From positions 1-64,000 of the forward strand of contig NW_026110807.1 of assembly GCF_024679095.1 (NCBI RefSeq): DNA of 64,000 nt. Direction: 5' to 3'. The stretch is from Eriocheir sinensis. Lineage: Eukaryota > Arthropoda > Malacostraca > Decapoda > Varunidae. Position numbers and translations under genes: made by a program. Under the pieces are notes generated by a model. The model had not been told where the DNA came from. It saw only the letters and a list, made by a program, of their open reading frames with translations, and ran no database searches. Positions 1 to 10,189 of this stretch are shown piece by piece. Each line of letters opens with the position of its first letter. Within the stretch, counting starts at the first letter, position 1.

Positions 1-298
1 TTTTCTGGAGGAGCATGGGATTTTGTTCCTTAAGTTGCCTTGCTGTAAGGTGGGGCTTTTCTTCCAGTTGACGCCTTATGTGAGCCAAAGTCCTGCCACT
101 GATCTTTGGACGCCACTCACCACCATGTGAGTGGCGGGGAATCTCACGCTCTCCCGAGGACTTAAACTTAACAACGAGGCGGCGCACTGTCACTGGCTTC
201 ACACCGATTTGCCGACTTATTTCCTTGGTACTGAGGCCTAATTTGTAACACTCAATCACTCTCACAATATTATCCTGACTTGTGTAAGGTTTCAACAT
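1..298 (-). CDS. Tc1/mariner-like transposase, N-terminal part (cut by window edge)
   Basis: On the minus strand an open frame runs from an ATG at 298 to the window edge, 99 codons without a stop. The first 55 residues look like the helix-turn-helix start of Tc1/mariner-type transposases: a YKLGLSTKEISRQIGV-type helix pair followed by a VRRLVVKFK recognition helix. A basic linker with a GRTL segment and a second helical segment (HIRRQLEEKP, LTARQLKEQ) follow. In the family this bipartite DNA-binding region binds the transposon ends and the DDE catalytic domain comes after it; that domain would lie outside the window. I see no stop or frameshift here. The assignment rests on HTH pattern only, so another HTH transposase of the same superfamily is possible. 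Confidence 0.6.
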   Translation of the reverse strand, partial: MLKPYTSQDNIVRVIECYKLGLSTKEISRQIGVKPVTVRRLVVKFKSSGEREIPRHSHGGEWRPKISGRTLAHIRRQLEEKPHLTARQLKEQNPMLLQK

Positions 299-540
299 CA
301 CGGGAAATTTTGCGAGACTGTTTAGTAATCCTTGCACAAGGTCGTGGAGGCGGAACGGGTGGTGGCACGTGCGGGAAGGGACACTGCTACTCAAGCCAGA
401 CGTAATTAAAACTGATTGTTATTGTCATTTAAATAGACGGCCGAGAACTTGAGAAGGTTACCGCGTAGTCATTTTTTCCCGGACGGTCTCCCACGCTGGT
501 TAGGGTACAGAAAAAATAGTCACGCAAGATTGTCCCGCGC
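299..540. other. No gene seen
   Basis: Mixed-composition sequence upstream of the transposase start. It could be the element's 5' region. I see no coding signal, repeat or RNA gene in it. Confidence 0.4.
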
Positions 541-557
541 TGCCCACCACGATCACG

Positions 558-1159
558 TTGAGAGGCGCTGACTGTACCTGCCTGGTTAAGCTATATAATG
601 GCTTAGCAAGAGATGAGTATAACAGTCTCTGTCCTCTGATTGAAAAGGAGACAGTGTTGAAAGATCATGCACCTTGGTTTAATACGGAAATACTGTGGGC
701 AAAAAGAGAGAAGAAAAAAGAAAGACTGTGGCGTAGGCAAAAAACAGATGAGGCAAGAAGGGCATACCAGGAGGCAGGAGACAAAGAAAATCGGCTTGTG
801 ATAAAACGGAAAATAGAACACCATCGGAATAAGGTTGTGGAAGCAGAGCCTAACACCAATAAATTATATAAGGTGCTTGACAGTTTGACTGGAAACAGAA
901 AGGTTAACAAGCTTCTGGATGGTTTCTCGGATGAGGTGCTGGCAAATAAGTTTTTAGACTTTTTTGACAAGAAAATTGAGAGGGTTATCATGAACTTAGG
1001 AGGCGATGGTTACCATGGATCCGCTGTGGAAACTCCAGTCCCTGAAATAATGTTAACAAGCTTTCAACAAGTGGATGTGACTTCGGTGAAAACTATCGTA
1101 CACAAAGTGAAACTGACATACTGTCATAACGATCCCTTGCCGATAAGTGACATCATTAA
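558..1159 (+). pseudogene. L2-type LINE ORF2, endonuclease-RT linker segment
   Basis: The frame open from 558 encodes a charged, helical stretch (WAKREKKKERLWRRQKTDEA, then KRKIEHHRNKVVEAEPNTNK) typical of the region between endonuclease and reverse transcriptase in L2/CR1 LINEs. It then has a LDGFSDEVLANKFLDFF segment and the run-in to RT (NDPLPISDII). The real LINE protein stops at about 1159, where a Harbinger-like element is inserted. The codons after that, up to the stop at 1257, belong to the insert. The ATG at 558 is unlikely to be a true start, because the LINE frame should extend upstream. Confidence 0.7.
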
Positions 1160-2038
1160 AGCCCCGTTCACACTGTGCCGACTCTGGGCCAAGACAACTC
1201 AGCGACTACTGCATTTGACAAGTCGGCTCCCACGCTCCAAGAATTTTTTGGCGTCTTAATGTCGGCTACCACGACTGCCGACTGTCTGGGACATTCGGCC
1301 AACTAGTTGGCAAAGTGTCTGCGGCATGCTGCCAACTAGTCTCAAGACGAGTCTCAACGATCAATTTTTTAAATGGCGCCATGTCTATGACAACCATGAA
1401 CCTGCCGACCAATTGGGTGCCAGTCGCAGACAGTCTTGACAACAGGCTTCCAGATTGTCTGTCAACTGGTTGGCCGACTAGCTGGCCGACAGTTGCCAAG
1501 GAGTTGGCCGACGGTCTTCGCGACTGTCTTGGCGGCAGCCTTGCCGTTCCTTAAAATATGGAATCGCTCTGTATTCGAGAATAAAATGTATCGTTCCGTT
1601 TTGAACCAACACGGAACAGCATTTGTTCCATACGGTATTTTGTTATTTGAATGGTCAAGCTGATAAAAATCAGGATCTTAAAATTGTAGTGAGTGCATTT
1701 TTTGGTTATTCACAAAACCAGCCTGTAAAATTTGTCAAAGGTTCGTCCTAAAATACGTGTAAAATACGCGACGTAACTTCCCTCCCCCCTCCCGCTTGCC
1801 TCCACCAGCAGCGTGCTGCGGCTGTCACTCATTGCATGCTCGAGACATTTTAGGGTTGCCACCCGTTCCTTTATATATGGATCCATTCCGTATTGGAGAG
1901 TGATATGTTGCATTCCACATTTTTCTGCCCTCAGCGTGGCAACCCTAGTTGTGTCATTCAACACAAGAGAGATCGAGGCAAAATGAGTGCGTGCATGCGT
2001 ACTGTGCGGCTCCCAAGTTTGTGCCAGCGAAACGTAAC

Positions 2039-2084
2039 CATGCCCAGTTGTTATTGTGCTTGTGATTGCAAAATAAATATATAA
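2039..2084 (+). pseudogene. Possible THAP-domain start exon relic
   Basis: The ATG at 2039 opens a very short frame beginning MPSCYCACDCK. The matching place in the second copy (60,691) reads MPKTCCVCDCKNEN. THAP zinc-finger proteins typically begin MPxxC with a following CxNC-like pattern, and some DNA transposases carry a THAP domain. This copy ends at a stop after 14 codons. It could be a remnant first exon of the parent autonomous element. Two short matches cannot prove it. Confidence 0.3.
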
Positions 2085-2120
2085 ATTTCTTGATGGCGGC
2101 AGTGTTAGCCAATATTTCTG

Positions 2121-2311
2121 AGCCGACAGTCGTCACGAACGACCTTCATTAGGCGAAGACTGTCGTCACGACAGTCCCTCATCATTCTTAAGTAGTCGGC
2201 ACTGACGACTGTGCCGACAGGAAACGGTAGAAATGTGAAAAATGGCCCCGACAGTCGTCACGACTGTCTCAAGACAAGCCAAGACTGTTGACGACAGTCG
2301 TCACGACTGCC
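2121..2311. repeat. Cluster of short palindromes (gacagtcgtcacgactgtc type)
   Basis: Near-perfect 19-bp palindromes of the type gacagtcgtcacgactgtc, or halves of it, occur at about 2124, 2158, 2250 and 2293, inside the Harbinger-like element close to its right end. Subterminal repeated palindromes are often transposase binding sites; that role is inferred here. Confidence 0.55.
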
Positions 2312-2549
2312 CCAGACCTCCCTCAGACCTCAACCGGAAGTGACGGTTGGTCCAGACTCTTGCCGACTCCTGTCATGAAAGTTTAGCATGGAATACTTTT
2401 TTGCGCTGCCCCTCACGACTCCAGATTCCTGACACGATGTCGGCACAGCAGTCTCATGACCCAACTCTTTCACATCAACACCCAAGACCTCGTGTACCCT
2501 AGAGTTGTGGGTTGTCTTGGCCCAGAGTCGGCACAGTGTGAACGGGGCT

Positions 2550-2720
2550 TAAGAGTGAAAACTTTAGTGATTTCTTAAATATTATGACTGATGGTTAACA
2601 CTAGTATTGAAAACAAGAATTTTCCTGAGTGAGAAAGCGGCGATCGTGAAACCTATCGTCAAAGGTAAACTGGACCCACAGTGTTTAAGTTCCTTTAGAC
2701 CAGTATCCAACTTGACATTT
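2550..2720 (+). pseudogene. L2-type LINE ORF2, start of RT domain
   Basis: After the Harbinger-like insert the LINE frame resumes with a segment reading ENFSDFLNIMTDG, then SEKAAIVKPIVKGKLDP and SSFRPVSNL. These are the first RT motifs: the conserved K-P-x-x-K run and the FRPVSNL box. It breaks off at about 2720 at the junction with the inverted CR1 fragment. There is one stop after the first segment (taa near 2597), so the piece is not translatable as it stands. Confidence 0.65.
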
Positions 2721-2807
2721 AAACATAAGAACATGAGAACGTAGGAGTCTGCAAGAGGCCGGTAGGCCTGTACGAGGCAGCTCCTTTGAACCTAAGCTCC
2801 TGTGTAT

Positions 2808-3425
2808 CTAACCCCACCTAATATCGCTGTCCATGAATTTATTTAATCTATTTTTGAATGTGACAATTGTACTGGCACTCACCACATGACTATTCCACCC
2901 ATCCACCACCCTGTTAGTAAACCAATTTTTGCCTATGTCCCTGTTGAATCTGAATTTATCCAGTTTAAACCCATTACTTCGTGTCCTACCTGGTTCTCTT
3001 ACCAACAAAACCCTATGAATATCCCCCTTATTAAGGCCCTTCATCCATTTATAAACCTCGATCATGTCTCCACGCACCCTTCGCCTTTCTAGAGAATGCA
3101 AGTTTAACTGTTTGAGTCTTTCCTCGTATGGCAAGTTTCTCAACCCCTGAATCATCTTAGTCCTCTGCACCGATTCTAACATTTTGATATCCATTCTATA
3201 ATAAGGTGACCAGAATTGAACCACATAGTCAAGATGAGGTCTAACTAATGCTAAATATAGTTTGAGGAAGACTTCGGCACTTCTGTTGCTTACGCTCCTT
3301 GAAATAAATCCCAGTACCCTATTCGGTCGATTTCTAGCTTGAATGCATTGTGCCCTTGGACGGAGATCAGAGCTCACTAAGACCCCTAAATCTCTCCAGC
3401 ACCCAGACCTGCTTATGAGTGTCAT
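2808..3425 (-). pseudogene. CR1-type LINE ORF2 C-terminal region
   Basis: The frame encodes the thumb and C-terminal tail of a CR1-clade reverse transcriptase: RDLGVLVSSDL near the start, then LALVRPHLDYVVQFWSPYY, LERRRVRGDMIEVYKWMKG, LVREPGRTRSNGFKLDKFRF and the terminal DSDIRWG. The QRTKMIQGLRNLPYEERL segment lacks a few residues found in related copies. A TTAA-flanked MITE separates it from the catalytic part at 3678-3908. Confidence 0.75.
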
Positions 3426-3429
3426 TTAA

Positions 3430-3673
3430 CCCTCACAGCGTCGGCGTCGTACATGTACTACACAGGCTGAGTCACCTTCCCAGCGTCGGCGTCGTACATA
3501 TACGACGCGACAATTTACGACACACACCGTGACTCAGATGTCATTTTTGACACTTTTCATGACTTAAACCTATGTTTTTTCAGCATTTCTGACATAATGG
3601 GAGAAAAAAAAATTTTGAAAAGTGCCGACGCTGGGGGGGGTCACGGGTGGGAAATGTTCCGACGCCATGGGGG
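3430..3673. mobile_element. piggyBac-like MITE with TTAA duplication
   Basis: A 244-bp segment flanked by TTAA at 3426-3429 and 3674-3677. The ends are imperfect inverted repeats: ccctcacagcgtcggcg on the left against the complement of cgacgccatggggg on the right. TTAA duplications and CCC-type ends are typical of piggyBac elements. Removing the segment and one TTAA joins the two halves of the CR1 frame (YCL to NDTLISRSG), which supports a real insertion. No coding capacity. Confidence 0.7.
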
Positions 3674-3677
3674 TTAA

Positions 3678-3908
3678 GCAATAGTTATGAGAGGGGTTGT
3701 TCCTACCTACACTCAGAATACTGCACTTCCCTACATTGAACTCCATCTGCCATTTATCCGCCCAGTCATACAATCTGTTTAGTTCATCCTGGAGAATACT
3801 AGCATCCTGATCTGACACAATTACTCTACCGATCTTGGTATCATCTGCAAACTTACTGACATCACTACTAATTCCTGTATCTAAGTCATTGATATAAATA
3901 ATAAACAA
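3678..3908 (-). pseudogene. CR1-type LINE ORF2, RT catalytic segment
   Basis: The minus-strand frame carries the RT active-site box KFADDTKIGR preceded by IYINDLDTGISSDVS, and is followed by LNRLYDWADKWQMEFN and KCSILSVGRNN. The two aspartates of the FADD box are intact. Upstream the frame is joined after a deletion to the RT start at 3917-4240, where a stretch reading QINGKNPTGDVLRVGSHKV bridges distant parts of the normal protein. The part of the annotated frame below 3678 is MITE sequence. Confidence 0.7.
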
Positions 3909-3916
3909 AAGTGGAC

Positions 3917-4240
3917 CTAATACCGAACCTTGTGGGACCCCACTCGTAACACATCCCCAGTCGGATTTTTACCATTGATTTGCACTCTTTGCTTCACTAC
4001 ATCACTACATTCCATTAATACCCTCGGAAATATCCTGTCAGGACCTGGTGACTTATTCTTCTTTAGCTTATCTATCTCATCCTGAAATACTTGCCTGGTA
4101 ATGAGTATATCCTTCAATTTATCGCCATCCCCGCTCGTGTACACCTGAACCCTTTCCGGAATAGTCATTCGATCCTCTTGTGTGAATACTGAAAGGAAGT
4201 AGTCATTCAACAATGTGGTCATATTTTCGTAATTTTCCAC
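3917..4240 (-). pseudogene. CR1-type LINE ORF2, start of RT domain
   Basis: Minus-strand frame with NYENMTTLLNDYFLSVFTQE, a linker, DEIDKLKKNKSPGPD (the RT entry motif SPGPDxI) and FPRVL. It matches the copy at 56,628-57,278 nearly residue for residue in this part, then departs at an internal deletion. It is truncated at the insertion boundary near 4238. Confidence 0.7.
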
Positions 4241-4255
4241 ATTTCTATTTAAGAT

Positions 4256-5578
4256 ACTTGAAAATGTGATTTTAAATCAGCTAATAGAGCATCTGCTAGT
4301 GGTGCAAGCTTTACCGGATAATCAATCTGCCTACAAGGGGCTTTACTCAACTGAAACTACTCTCTGTTCGGTGGTAAACAATTTGCTTGTACTCATGGAT
4401 GAAGGGAAGTGTGGTGTTCTGATTTTGTTAAACTTGAGTGCTGCGTTTGACACGGTGGAGCACAGTCTATAGCTTCAGGATTGTAAGAATATTGGAATTA
4501 AGGGTGGCGAGCTGGATTATCTGAGGAGTTACCTTGAGAACAGAACTTACTGTGTGCAAATAGGTAAATCGTTCTCTGCTCATAAACTTTTGCAAAGAGG
4601 AGTCCCCCAGGGAAGTGTACTGGGTCCAATTTTATTCTGTGTTTATACTATCAGTCTTTCACATTTCCTAAGAAGGCATGAAGTTGATTTTAAACTGTAT
4701 GCTGATGATACACACTTCTATTTGTCGCTGGGTGATGTGGAAAACACTGAAGATAAGCTGAGCAGAATTATGGATGATGTTGGGAAATGGATGAATTCTA
4801 AGCAACTGAAGCTGAATGAGGATAAAACTGAATGCTTGATTGTGGGGAGGAACAAGGATCTCAGGAGGCTAGATATTTCCACTCTTCGGATAAAAGATGA
4901 CACTATGAGTGTAAAAAAGTTAGTCAAAGATTTAGGTGTGATACTTGACTGCACTCTATCATTCAAAGAACAGATCAATCAGGTGGTGAGAACAGCAGGC
5001 TACCATCTAAGAAATATTGCATTTGTCAAGAAATATCTGGATGATAAGACTATGAAGATGCTTATATATAATTATGTAACTAGTAAGCAGGATTATTGTA
5101 ACCCACTTTATTATGGCCTTCCTAAATATCTGCTGAAGAAACTACAACTTGTTATGAACAGAGCTGCAAGGCTAATAAAGGGTCTCCCCCCAATGAGAGA
5201 ATAACACCTGCACTTATAGACTTGCCTTGGCTACCCATTAAGGCACGAATAGTCTACAAAATATGTGTCTTGACTTATCAAGCAATGCGACTTGGTAAAC
5301 CTGGATATTTGAGAAATTTACTACAAGAGTTTCATTTGGACACAGTCATGTCAGTGAGACACAGTACAGAATGGTATAGACTCTATGAGCCCAGGGTCAA
5401 CCCGGAACTGGGTTTCAGAGCATTTGAGAAGAGTGCCCCGCAGCTCTATAATGAGTTCCCCAGGGATGCTAAGAGCAGTGACAGTCTGGCAATCTTCAAG
5501 AGAGTGCTGAAGACTCACTTATTCACTAAATCCTACTACTTCACAAACATGAGGATTGAGAACAACTTTAGGTGCTAA
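4256..5578 (+). pseudogene. L2-type LINE ORF2, RT core and C-terminal tail
   Basis: The frame continues the L2 LINE: LIEHLLVVQALPDNQSAYK, LLNLSAAFDTVEHSL (motif with catalytic Asp), GVPQGSVLGPILF, and KLYADDTHFY (intact active-site YADD). The tail has DYCNPLYYGLPKYLLKKLQ, PWLPIKARIVYKI and FKRVLKTHLF, diagnostic of the L2 clade. A TAG at 4470 interrupts between the AFD motif and the palm, and a frameshift near 5200 separates the tail (5222-5578). GVPQGS and YADD are present, so the parent was a functional RT. This copy is dead. Confidence 0.8.
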
Positions 5579-5640
5579 TATTACTATTATAATGTTAGCG
5601 GCCCTGTGGAGTGCTGCTACGGCGGCGGACCGGGGCCTGA

Positions 5641-6305
5641 AACCTCATCAGCGGTAAACGGTAAACTTGTAACACACACAACCAGAAACACCAAACATAT
5701 CACACAAACATTGACACACACAAGCACTCATTCTTTCCACGCACCATACATGACTGGAACAGCCTTCCTCAAAAAGTTTGGGTAAAATTCTAGTGTTTGC
5801 CCATAATCCCCCCTCGCCCCCAAAACAAGCTTGGGGACCTGTGGGAATGCAGGGTTTCAAGTAGAGGACACGAAATCCGTCACAATCGCATATTTATTTA
5901 GTGTGTAGGTTGGGGGGGGGGGGGGGGGGAGAAAATTACCCTAGGTCTGGGGAAATTCCCTGCATTTAGGAATTTTTCTTCCTACCACCACTAAAATAAG
6001 GGTTTGCGACGAATTTACTGTTCCCCATATGGAAACCACGCATTCCCACTAGCCCCAAGCTCGCTTTGGGAGAGAAGCATAGTGAACCCACCAAACAATG
6101 CTCACCTCACCCGTCTGGCGTGGCGCCGGCGGCCAGCTGCGTCCACATAAACCACCTACACCACACTCAAAGCCCTCTCACTAACACTGATTCGAGTAGC
6201 TTGCCTCATCGCAAGGTTTCTGTCCTGCTAGTAGAGTCCATATGGCACCAAACACGGTGTATCTTCATTGTTTATCACTGACACAAGCAAGACCACTGGC
6301 TACCA
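5641..6305. other. No gene seen; poly-G tract
   Basis: Non-coding sequence after the L2 3' tail. It includes a run of about 20 G at 5911-5930 and CA-rich stretches near 5670-5730. Two short frames here have no recognisable content. Confidence 0.4.
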
Positions 6306-6751
6306 GGGCTCCCACTTTTGGAGGAAATGACACTAGATTGGGAAATTTCATCAATTTTAGTGACAAATCTAGGGAAACTGGCAAATTTGGGGAAATCTAG
6401 GGAAATATTGGATCAGTATTACAAAAGTCTAAATTTGTGGAGTCCATGATTTTTTGCCGTAAATTGTATAAAAATTTACTACAGCTAATCATATTAAAAT
6501 ATTTTATGATCTACACACCATATTATTCCTGTAGGCCTACCCTTTGACTGCTTTGGCTTCCCCTCTTAATAGTTGATAATATGATTTGGAGTACAGCAGT
6601 CAGACCTTTCTAGTGCCTTTCAAGTTATCATTGCTCAGTGAAATTTCTAACCTAGACTTCTTACCCAGATGAGGAGAACCCCATCTAGAATCAAGTGACG
6701 CCTCCAACCAAGACAGCAAGTAGATTGTCCTTTAGATGATCTGATGGTTGG

Positions 6752-7600
6752 CTAATGTGGCATCACCAAGACCACACAAACCACTGCCATAATACTCTTG
6801 AGCAAGTGGCAAGACAATGCAGTCAGGTTGGCAATCCCGAGTGGAGACACAGCACAGCACACACTTTTACAATTCAAAGAGATACTCAACAAACCAAAGT
6901 CAATCAAAATCATACAAAATTTGACCAAGAGAAGTGTTGAGATGCCGTTTAAAAGCATTAACAGAATTCACCATGACAACTGATTCAGGTAAATTATTCC
7001 AAATGCTAATGACCCGCACTGAGAAGGTACGAGGTCAAACATCAATGTTGTAACAAGGAACAAAAAGCTTGAAGGAGTGGCCTCTTGTGTCTCTGTTGTG
7101 ATTTCTAACCAAGAGGTGACCAAGATTAGGAGAAAACCCTAGCAGAATGTTGAACAACATAATAAGATCAGCTCTGATCAACCTTCCTTTAATGGAGTAA
7201 AGACTCAATATAGCGAGACGTGCACTATATGGCAGATCATGAAAACCGGCAATTTTCTTAGTCCATCTCCTCTAAACATTTTCTAACATCCTAATGTCTC
7301 CTGTATAACCAGTGAACCAAACCACAGAGGCAAAGTCCAAGATAGGGCGAATATGAGAGATGAAAACTGCCTTCATGAAATCAAGAGATCTGCAAAGGGT
7401 ACCCTTTAGAATACTATAACCAATGCCTCCAGCCTTGCCAGTGATTTCTCTCACATGCAAGTGAAACTTTAGGGAGGAATCCACTCTGACCCCAAAATCT
7501 TTATAGTTATATACATCTTGTAAGGCTTGGTTTTCTATAAGATACGATAAAGGAACAGGAGCATCAAGGAAATTCCTTCAATAGTTTATTCTGGCACATT
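6752..7600 (-). pseudogene. CR1/L2-superfamily LINE, C-terminal RT tail
   Basis: Minus-strand remnants of a LINE distinct from the others here. The segment at 7484-7272 reads SSLKFHLHVREITGKAGGIG, then AVFISHIRPILDFASVVW and TGDIRMLENV, the thumb region after the YADD box. Downstream on the minus strand to about 6752 the tail continues through several stops, with the WNNLPESVV-type segment visible near 6990. Its catalytic part lies at 8048-8242, separated by an RTE tail inserted at about 7655-8036. Confidence 0.6.
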
Positions 7601-7654
7601 TACCAACTGATAAAGATAAACCCCAAAAACTGTTTGTGTTGTAAAGAGTGTAAT

Positions 7655-8036
7655 GTCATCATCATCATTTCATTGACGCCTACTCCTAGGAGATCCCACC
7701 AGGGGATGGCCACGGCAGAAGAGCTTCCAACTTCCTCTATCCAGACACTCCCTCCTTGCCTGCTCACAGTTTCTCAAAGATCTTTCCCCCCTCTCCCTAA
7801 CGTACTCTTGAACCCTATCCCTCCATTTCACTGGAGGTCGTCCTCTAGCATTCCCTCCCTCTATCTCACTCACATACACCCTTCTGGTCATCTTACTCTC
7901 CTCCATTTGCTCCATGTGGCCAAGCCACTTTAAAGTCTGTCGCTTCACTTCTTCCACCACTCCACACTTCTTCCCTTCACCCCTGTGACACATTCCATAA
8001 CGCTCGTACACACTTTCATTACTCATTCCATCCATT
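7655..8036 (-). pseudogene. RTE-type LINE 3' end inserted in another LINE
   Basis: Minus-strand frame of 121 codons with LKWLGHMEQMEESKMTRRVY, then GNARGRPPVKWRDRVQEY and a terminal FCRGHPLVGSPRSRRQ. The W-x-GH...R-x-GRPPxxW pattern is the C-terminal tail of RTE-like and related retroelements. The element ends in a catcatcatcat run at 7656-7670, matching the short trinucleotide 3' repeats of RTE LINEs. The host LINE's RT box is on the far side at 8048. Confidence 0.65.
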
Positions 8037-8047
8037 CTACTCTAGTG

Positions 8048-8242
8048 TTAATGTCTCTGCAAAATACTGTGAGAAATTAAATGGTTAGACTTAGAAATTG
8101 TAGTAGCTAGGTATAATTTTAGATCATCAGCAAATAAGCAAAACTTACAATTTAGTTCTGAAACAACAAGATTGATGTAGATGAGAAAAAGCAAGGGACC
8201 AATTACCGACCCTCGAGGGGAACACCACTGCAAAAATATCAT
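8048..8242 (-). pseudogene. LINE RT catalytic segment
   Basis: Minus-strand frame containing SPRGSVIGPLLFLIYINLVV and CKFCLFADDLKLYL. The second is the FADD active site with both aspartates present. The first is normally SGVPQGSxxGP; here CSPRGS shows decay. Same orientation as the tail at 6752-7600, and most likely the same element. Confidence 0.65.
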
Positions 8243-8299
8243 AGTTTACCATATTAAATCCAGAGTTACTCAGATATTATGTGTCATACTGTCATTACA

Positions 8300-8940
8300 A
8301 GTCAATAAAGGGCTAATCTACATGTAGACCCATTCTGTGAATAAGGCCAGTATTTTATTTTTTCTTACCAAAGCATATTTAATCTACATGTTACACCCAT
8401 TCTGTGATGGATGAAGATGATAGTCAGTGGAAATAAGGCCAGTATTTTATTTTTTCTTACCAAAGCATAAAGCCAAATTATCAAACATCAATTTCATACC
8501 TAGGAAATGTGTAATTACAATGTGATTATATATTTCTCACTTCTTTTTCAATTTAGGCGTAATATGTAAGCTGTTGCTATATCATAGAACTGTTTTCCTT
8601 TTCCTAGTTTCCAAATAGGCATATTTTTTCCTATATCTACAAAGTATATTGATATATAGTTTTGCTAAAAGATATGTCACTGATATGCTGATTTGTGATG
8701 ATCTAATGGAGATATAAAATTATATTTTTGAGCAAACATTTATTTCAATGTTCCTTTAGGTACTTTCATTATAAAAATATATACTGTTTTATGCATTTTA
8801 TGATAAATAGTAGCAGGAATAACAAGTAAAATGAGCTAGCACTCATTAAGGCAGTGTTGTACGATTATGGGGAAATTGTGACCAATTTCGGGAAATTTTG
8901 ACATTTATCTGGGGAAATCCTGGACTGGCAAAGTGGGACC
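8300..8940. other. AT-rich sequence, no gene; local 70-bp duplication
   Basis: AT-rich and without coding signal. A block containing gtgaataaggccagtattttat, first seen at about 8336, recurs at about 8432, together with the atctacatgt...cccattctgtga words, so there is a small imperfect tandem duplication. Confidence 0.4.
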
Positions 8941-9427
8941 CCTGGGCGGTTAGCCGGTTACGGTTAATTTGAGTACCGGTAGTACCGGTACCGAAAACTC
9001 AAGTACCGTTTGTACCGGTACCGGTACCCGAAGGAGTTTTTTTTTTCTTAATGACTTCTGATGAAATTCCCAAATAAATTTCCGGTAAAGAAAACTCTCT
9101 CTCCTTCAACTTAATATCAACTAGAGTAGAAATGCAACGTTTAGGAGCCTTCTGATTATCAAAATCACAGACCACCTAGTCTGGACCATGGGGTCTGTGT
9201 GTGTCTGATTTATTCTAATCTTTCTCTCTCTCTCTCTGAATGAAGTGAATATTTATTTTTCGAAAAAATAGCATGTATAGTTATTATGGATGTACTGATC
9301 ATAGTCTAATAACAATAACAATATATATTAGCGTTTTCTAAAGACTCGTGGGACTCACTAACTTTTAACCCAAGACTTCGTTTTCTTTTTACTTGCCACT
9401 GTTAAATCTGTATGACCTGTTAACTTT

Positions 9428-9428
<1 letters not shown>

Positions 9429-9509
<81 letters not shown>
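9429..9509. repeat. (AG)n microsatellite
   Basis: About 80 bp of uninterrupted AG dinucleotides. It produces RERERE frames on one strand and LSLSLS on the other; neither is a gene. Confidence 0.95.
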
Positions 9510-9511
<2 letters not shown>

Positions 9512-9619
9512 ATATTTATCCAATAAAGCATTAACGAAAAAGAGTTTGAACTTTGGCGAGAGTTTTTGGCTATAAAGAATTGTATGATGGATTATATAGG
9601 ATGATTAAATATTGGAGGT

Positions 9620-9637
9620 GTAGAGAGAGAGAGAGAT

Positions 9638-9715
<78 letters not shown>
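9620..9715. repeat. (AG)n microsatellite
   Basis: About 95 bp of AG repeats with a few AT interruptions, followed by the tcaccacttagtaagtgg block that is also found, inverted, at about 10,315. Confidence 0.95.
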
Positions 9716-9716
<1 letters not shown>

Positions 9717-10189
9717 ACCACTTAGTAAGTGGATATCTCGGGGATATGGATAGTGGGTACTGATCAGTCTAACAATAACAATATTTATTAGCAACCTAAA
9801 AAAAAATTCTGATCAAGATGAGATATCGGTAAGTAGCGGCAGTGCCGAGTGATCACTGCTTCCCGGAACCTGCGATCGGCGAGGCTTCGCAGTACCAGGT
9901 ACCGGTACCGGGTGCCGCGAGGAATCGATTCTTCGCGGTACCTGGTACCGCGAAGCCTCATGATCACTTGGGTTCCGGGAAGCTTAATGATCACTCGGCA
10001 CTGCGCATTGCCGCTAGTACCGGTACCGTTAGGATCTTAGTGACGCTCGGCGCTCGCCCGCCTCCATGTGATATGGGCCCTGTGTGTAGACGCTGAGTCA
10101 CTGCCCCGCTGACCGTCTCCCTAAGTTCCCACCATTTTGTCCTGCTTTCCGTTTCCATCACAGCTCCCGTTTCCATTATTTTATTATTT

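Larger units (their letters stand above)
1160..2549. mobile_element. Non-autonomous PIF/Harbinger-like DNA transposon
   Basis: The ends are a perfect 39-bp inverted repeat starting agccccgttcacactg at 1160 and closing at 2549. They are flanked by the trinucleotide TAA at 1157-1159 and 2550-2552. A 3-bp T(A/T)A duplication is the hallmark of PIF/Harbinger elements. The interruption splits the LINE ORF2 exactly, and removing 1160-2552 restores its frame. Inside there is no transposase; the sequence is full of short words such as ttggccgac and ctgtcttgg. Near 2040 there is a short ATG-initiated MP-C-C-D-C stretch that may be a relic exon. A related copy lies at about 60,411-61,570. Confidence 0.8.
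2721..4238 (-). mobile_element. Inverted CR1-type LINE fragment inserted in the L2 LINE
   Basis: On the minus strand this is a 5'-truncated, internally deleted CR1-type LINE whose 3' tail at 2724 carries the cataagaacatgag repeat seen again at 57,340-57,480. The hexamer acattt is found on both sides (2715-2720 and 4239-4244), a plausible target duplication. Protein order on the minus strand is RT start (4240-3917), a deletion, RT core (3908-3678), and C-terminal tail (3425-2808). The tail ends in FKNRLNKFMDSDIRWG followed by a stop, the same ending as the copies near 57.2 and 57.6 kb. Confidence 0.75.
541..5640 (+). mobile_element. L2-type non-LTR retrotransposon, broken by nested insertions
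   Basis: Three separated pieces (about 541-1159, 2550-2720, 4239-5640) read in order as one L2/CR1-superfamily LINE on the plus strand: endonuclease-RT linker, start of the RT, RT core, then the C-terminal tail. Removing the insertions at 1160-2549 and 2721-4238 brings the pieces back into one colinear ORF2. The 3' end near 5625-5640 has a short repeated taaacgg motif, as expected for the microsatellite-like 3' tails of this superfamily. The endonuclease domain and ORF1 are missing, so this is a 5'-truncated copy. Confidence 0.75.
6306..8944. mobile_element. Candidate hAT-like element with LINE insertions (weak)
   Basis: The left boundary reads cagggctcccactttt at 6306 and the right boundary, complemented, reads cagggGtcccactttg, a 16-bp imperfect TIR of hAT style. 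Both ends are followed by gggaaatt words. No convincing 8-bp duplication flanks it, so the pair may be two solo ends. The interior is filled by LINE fragments. Confidence 0.35.

Noticed and set aside
6306..8944. A confident hAT call for this interval
   Set aside because: The 16-bp ends agree but no 8-bp duplication was found; kept only as a weak candidate.
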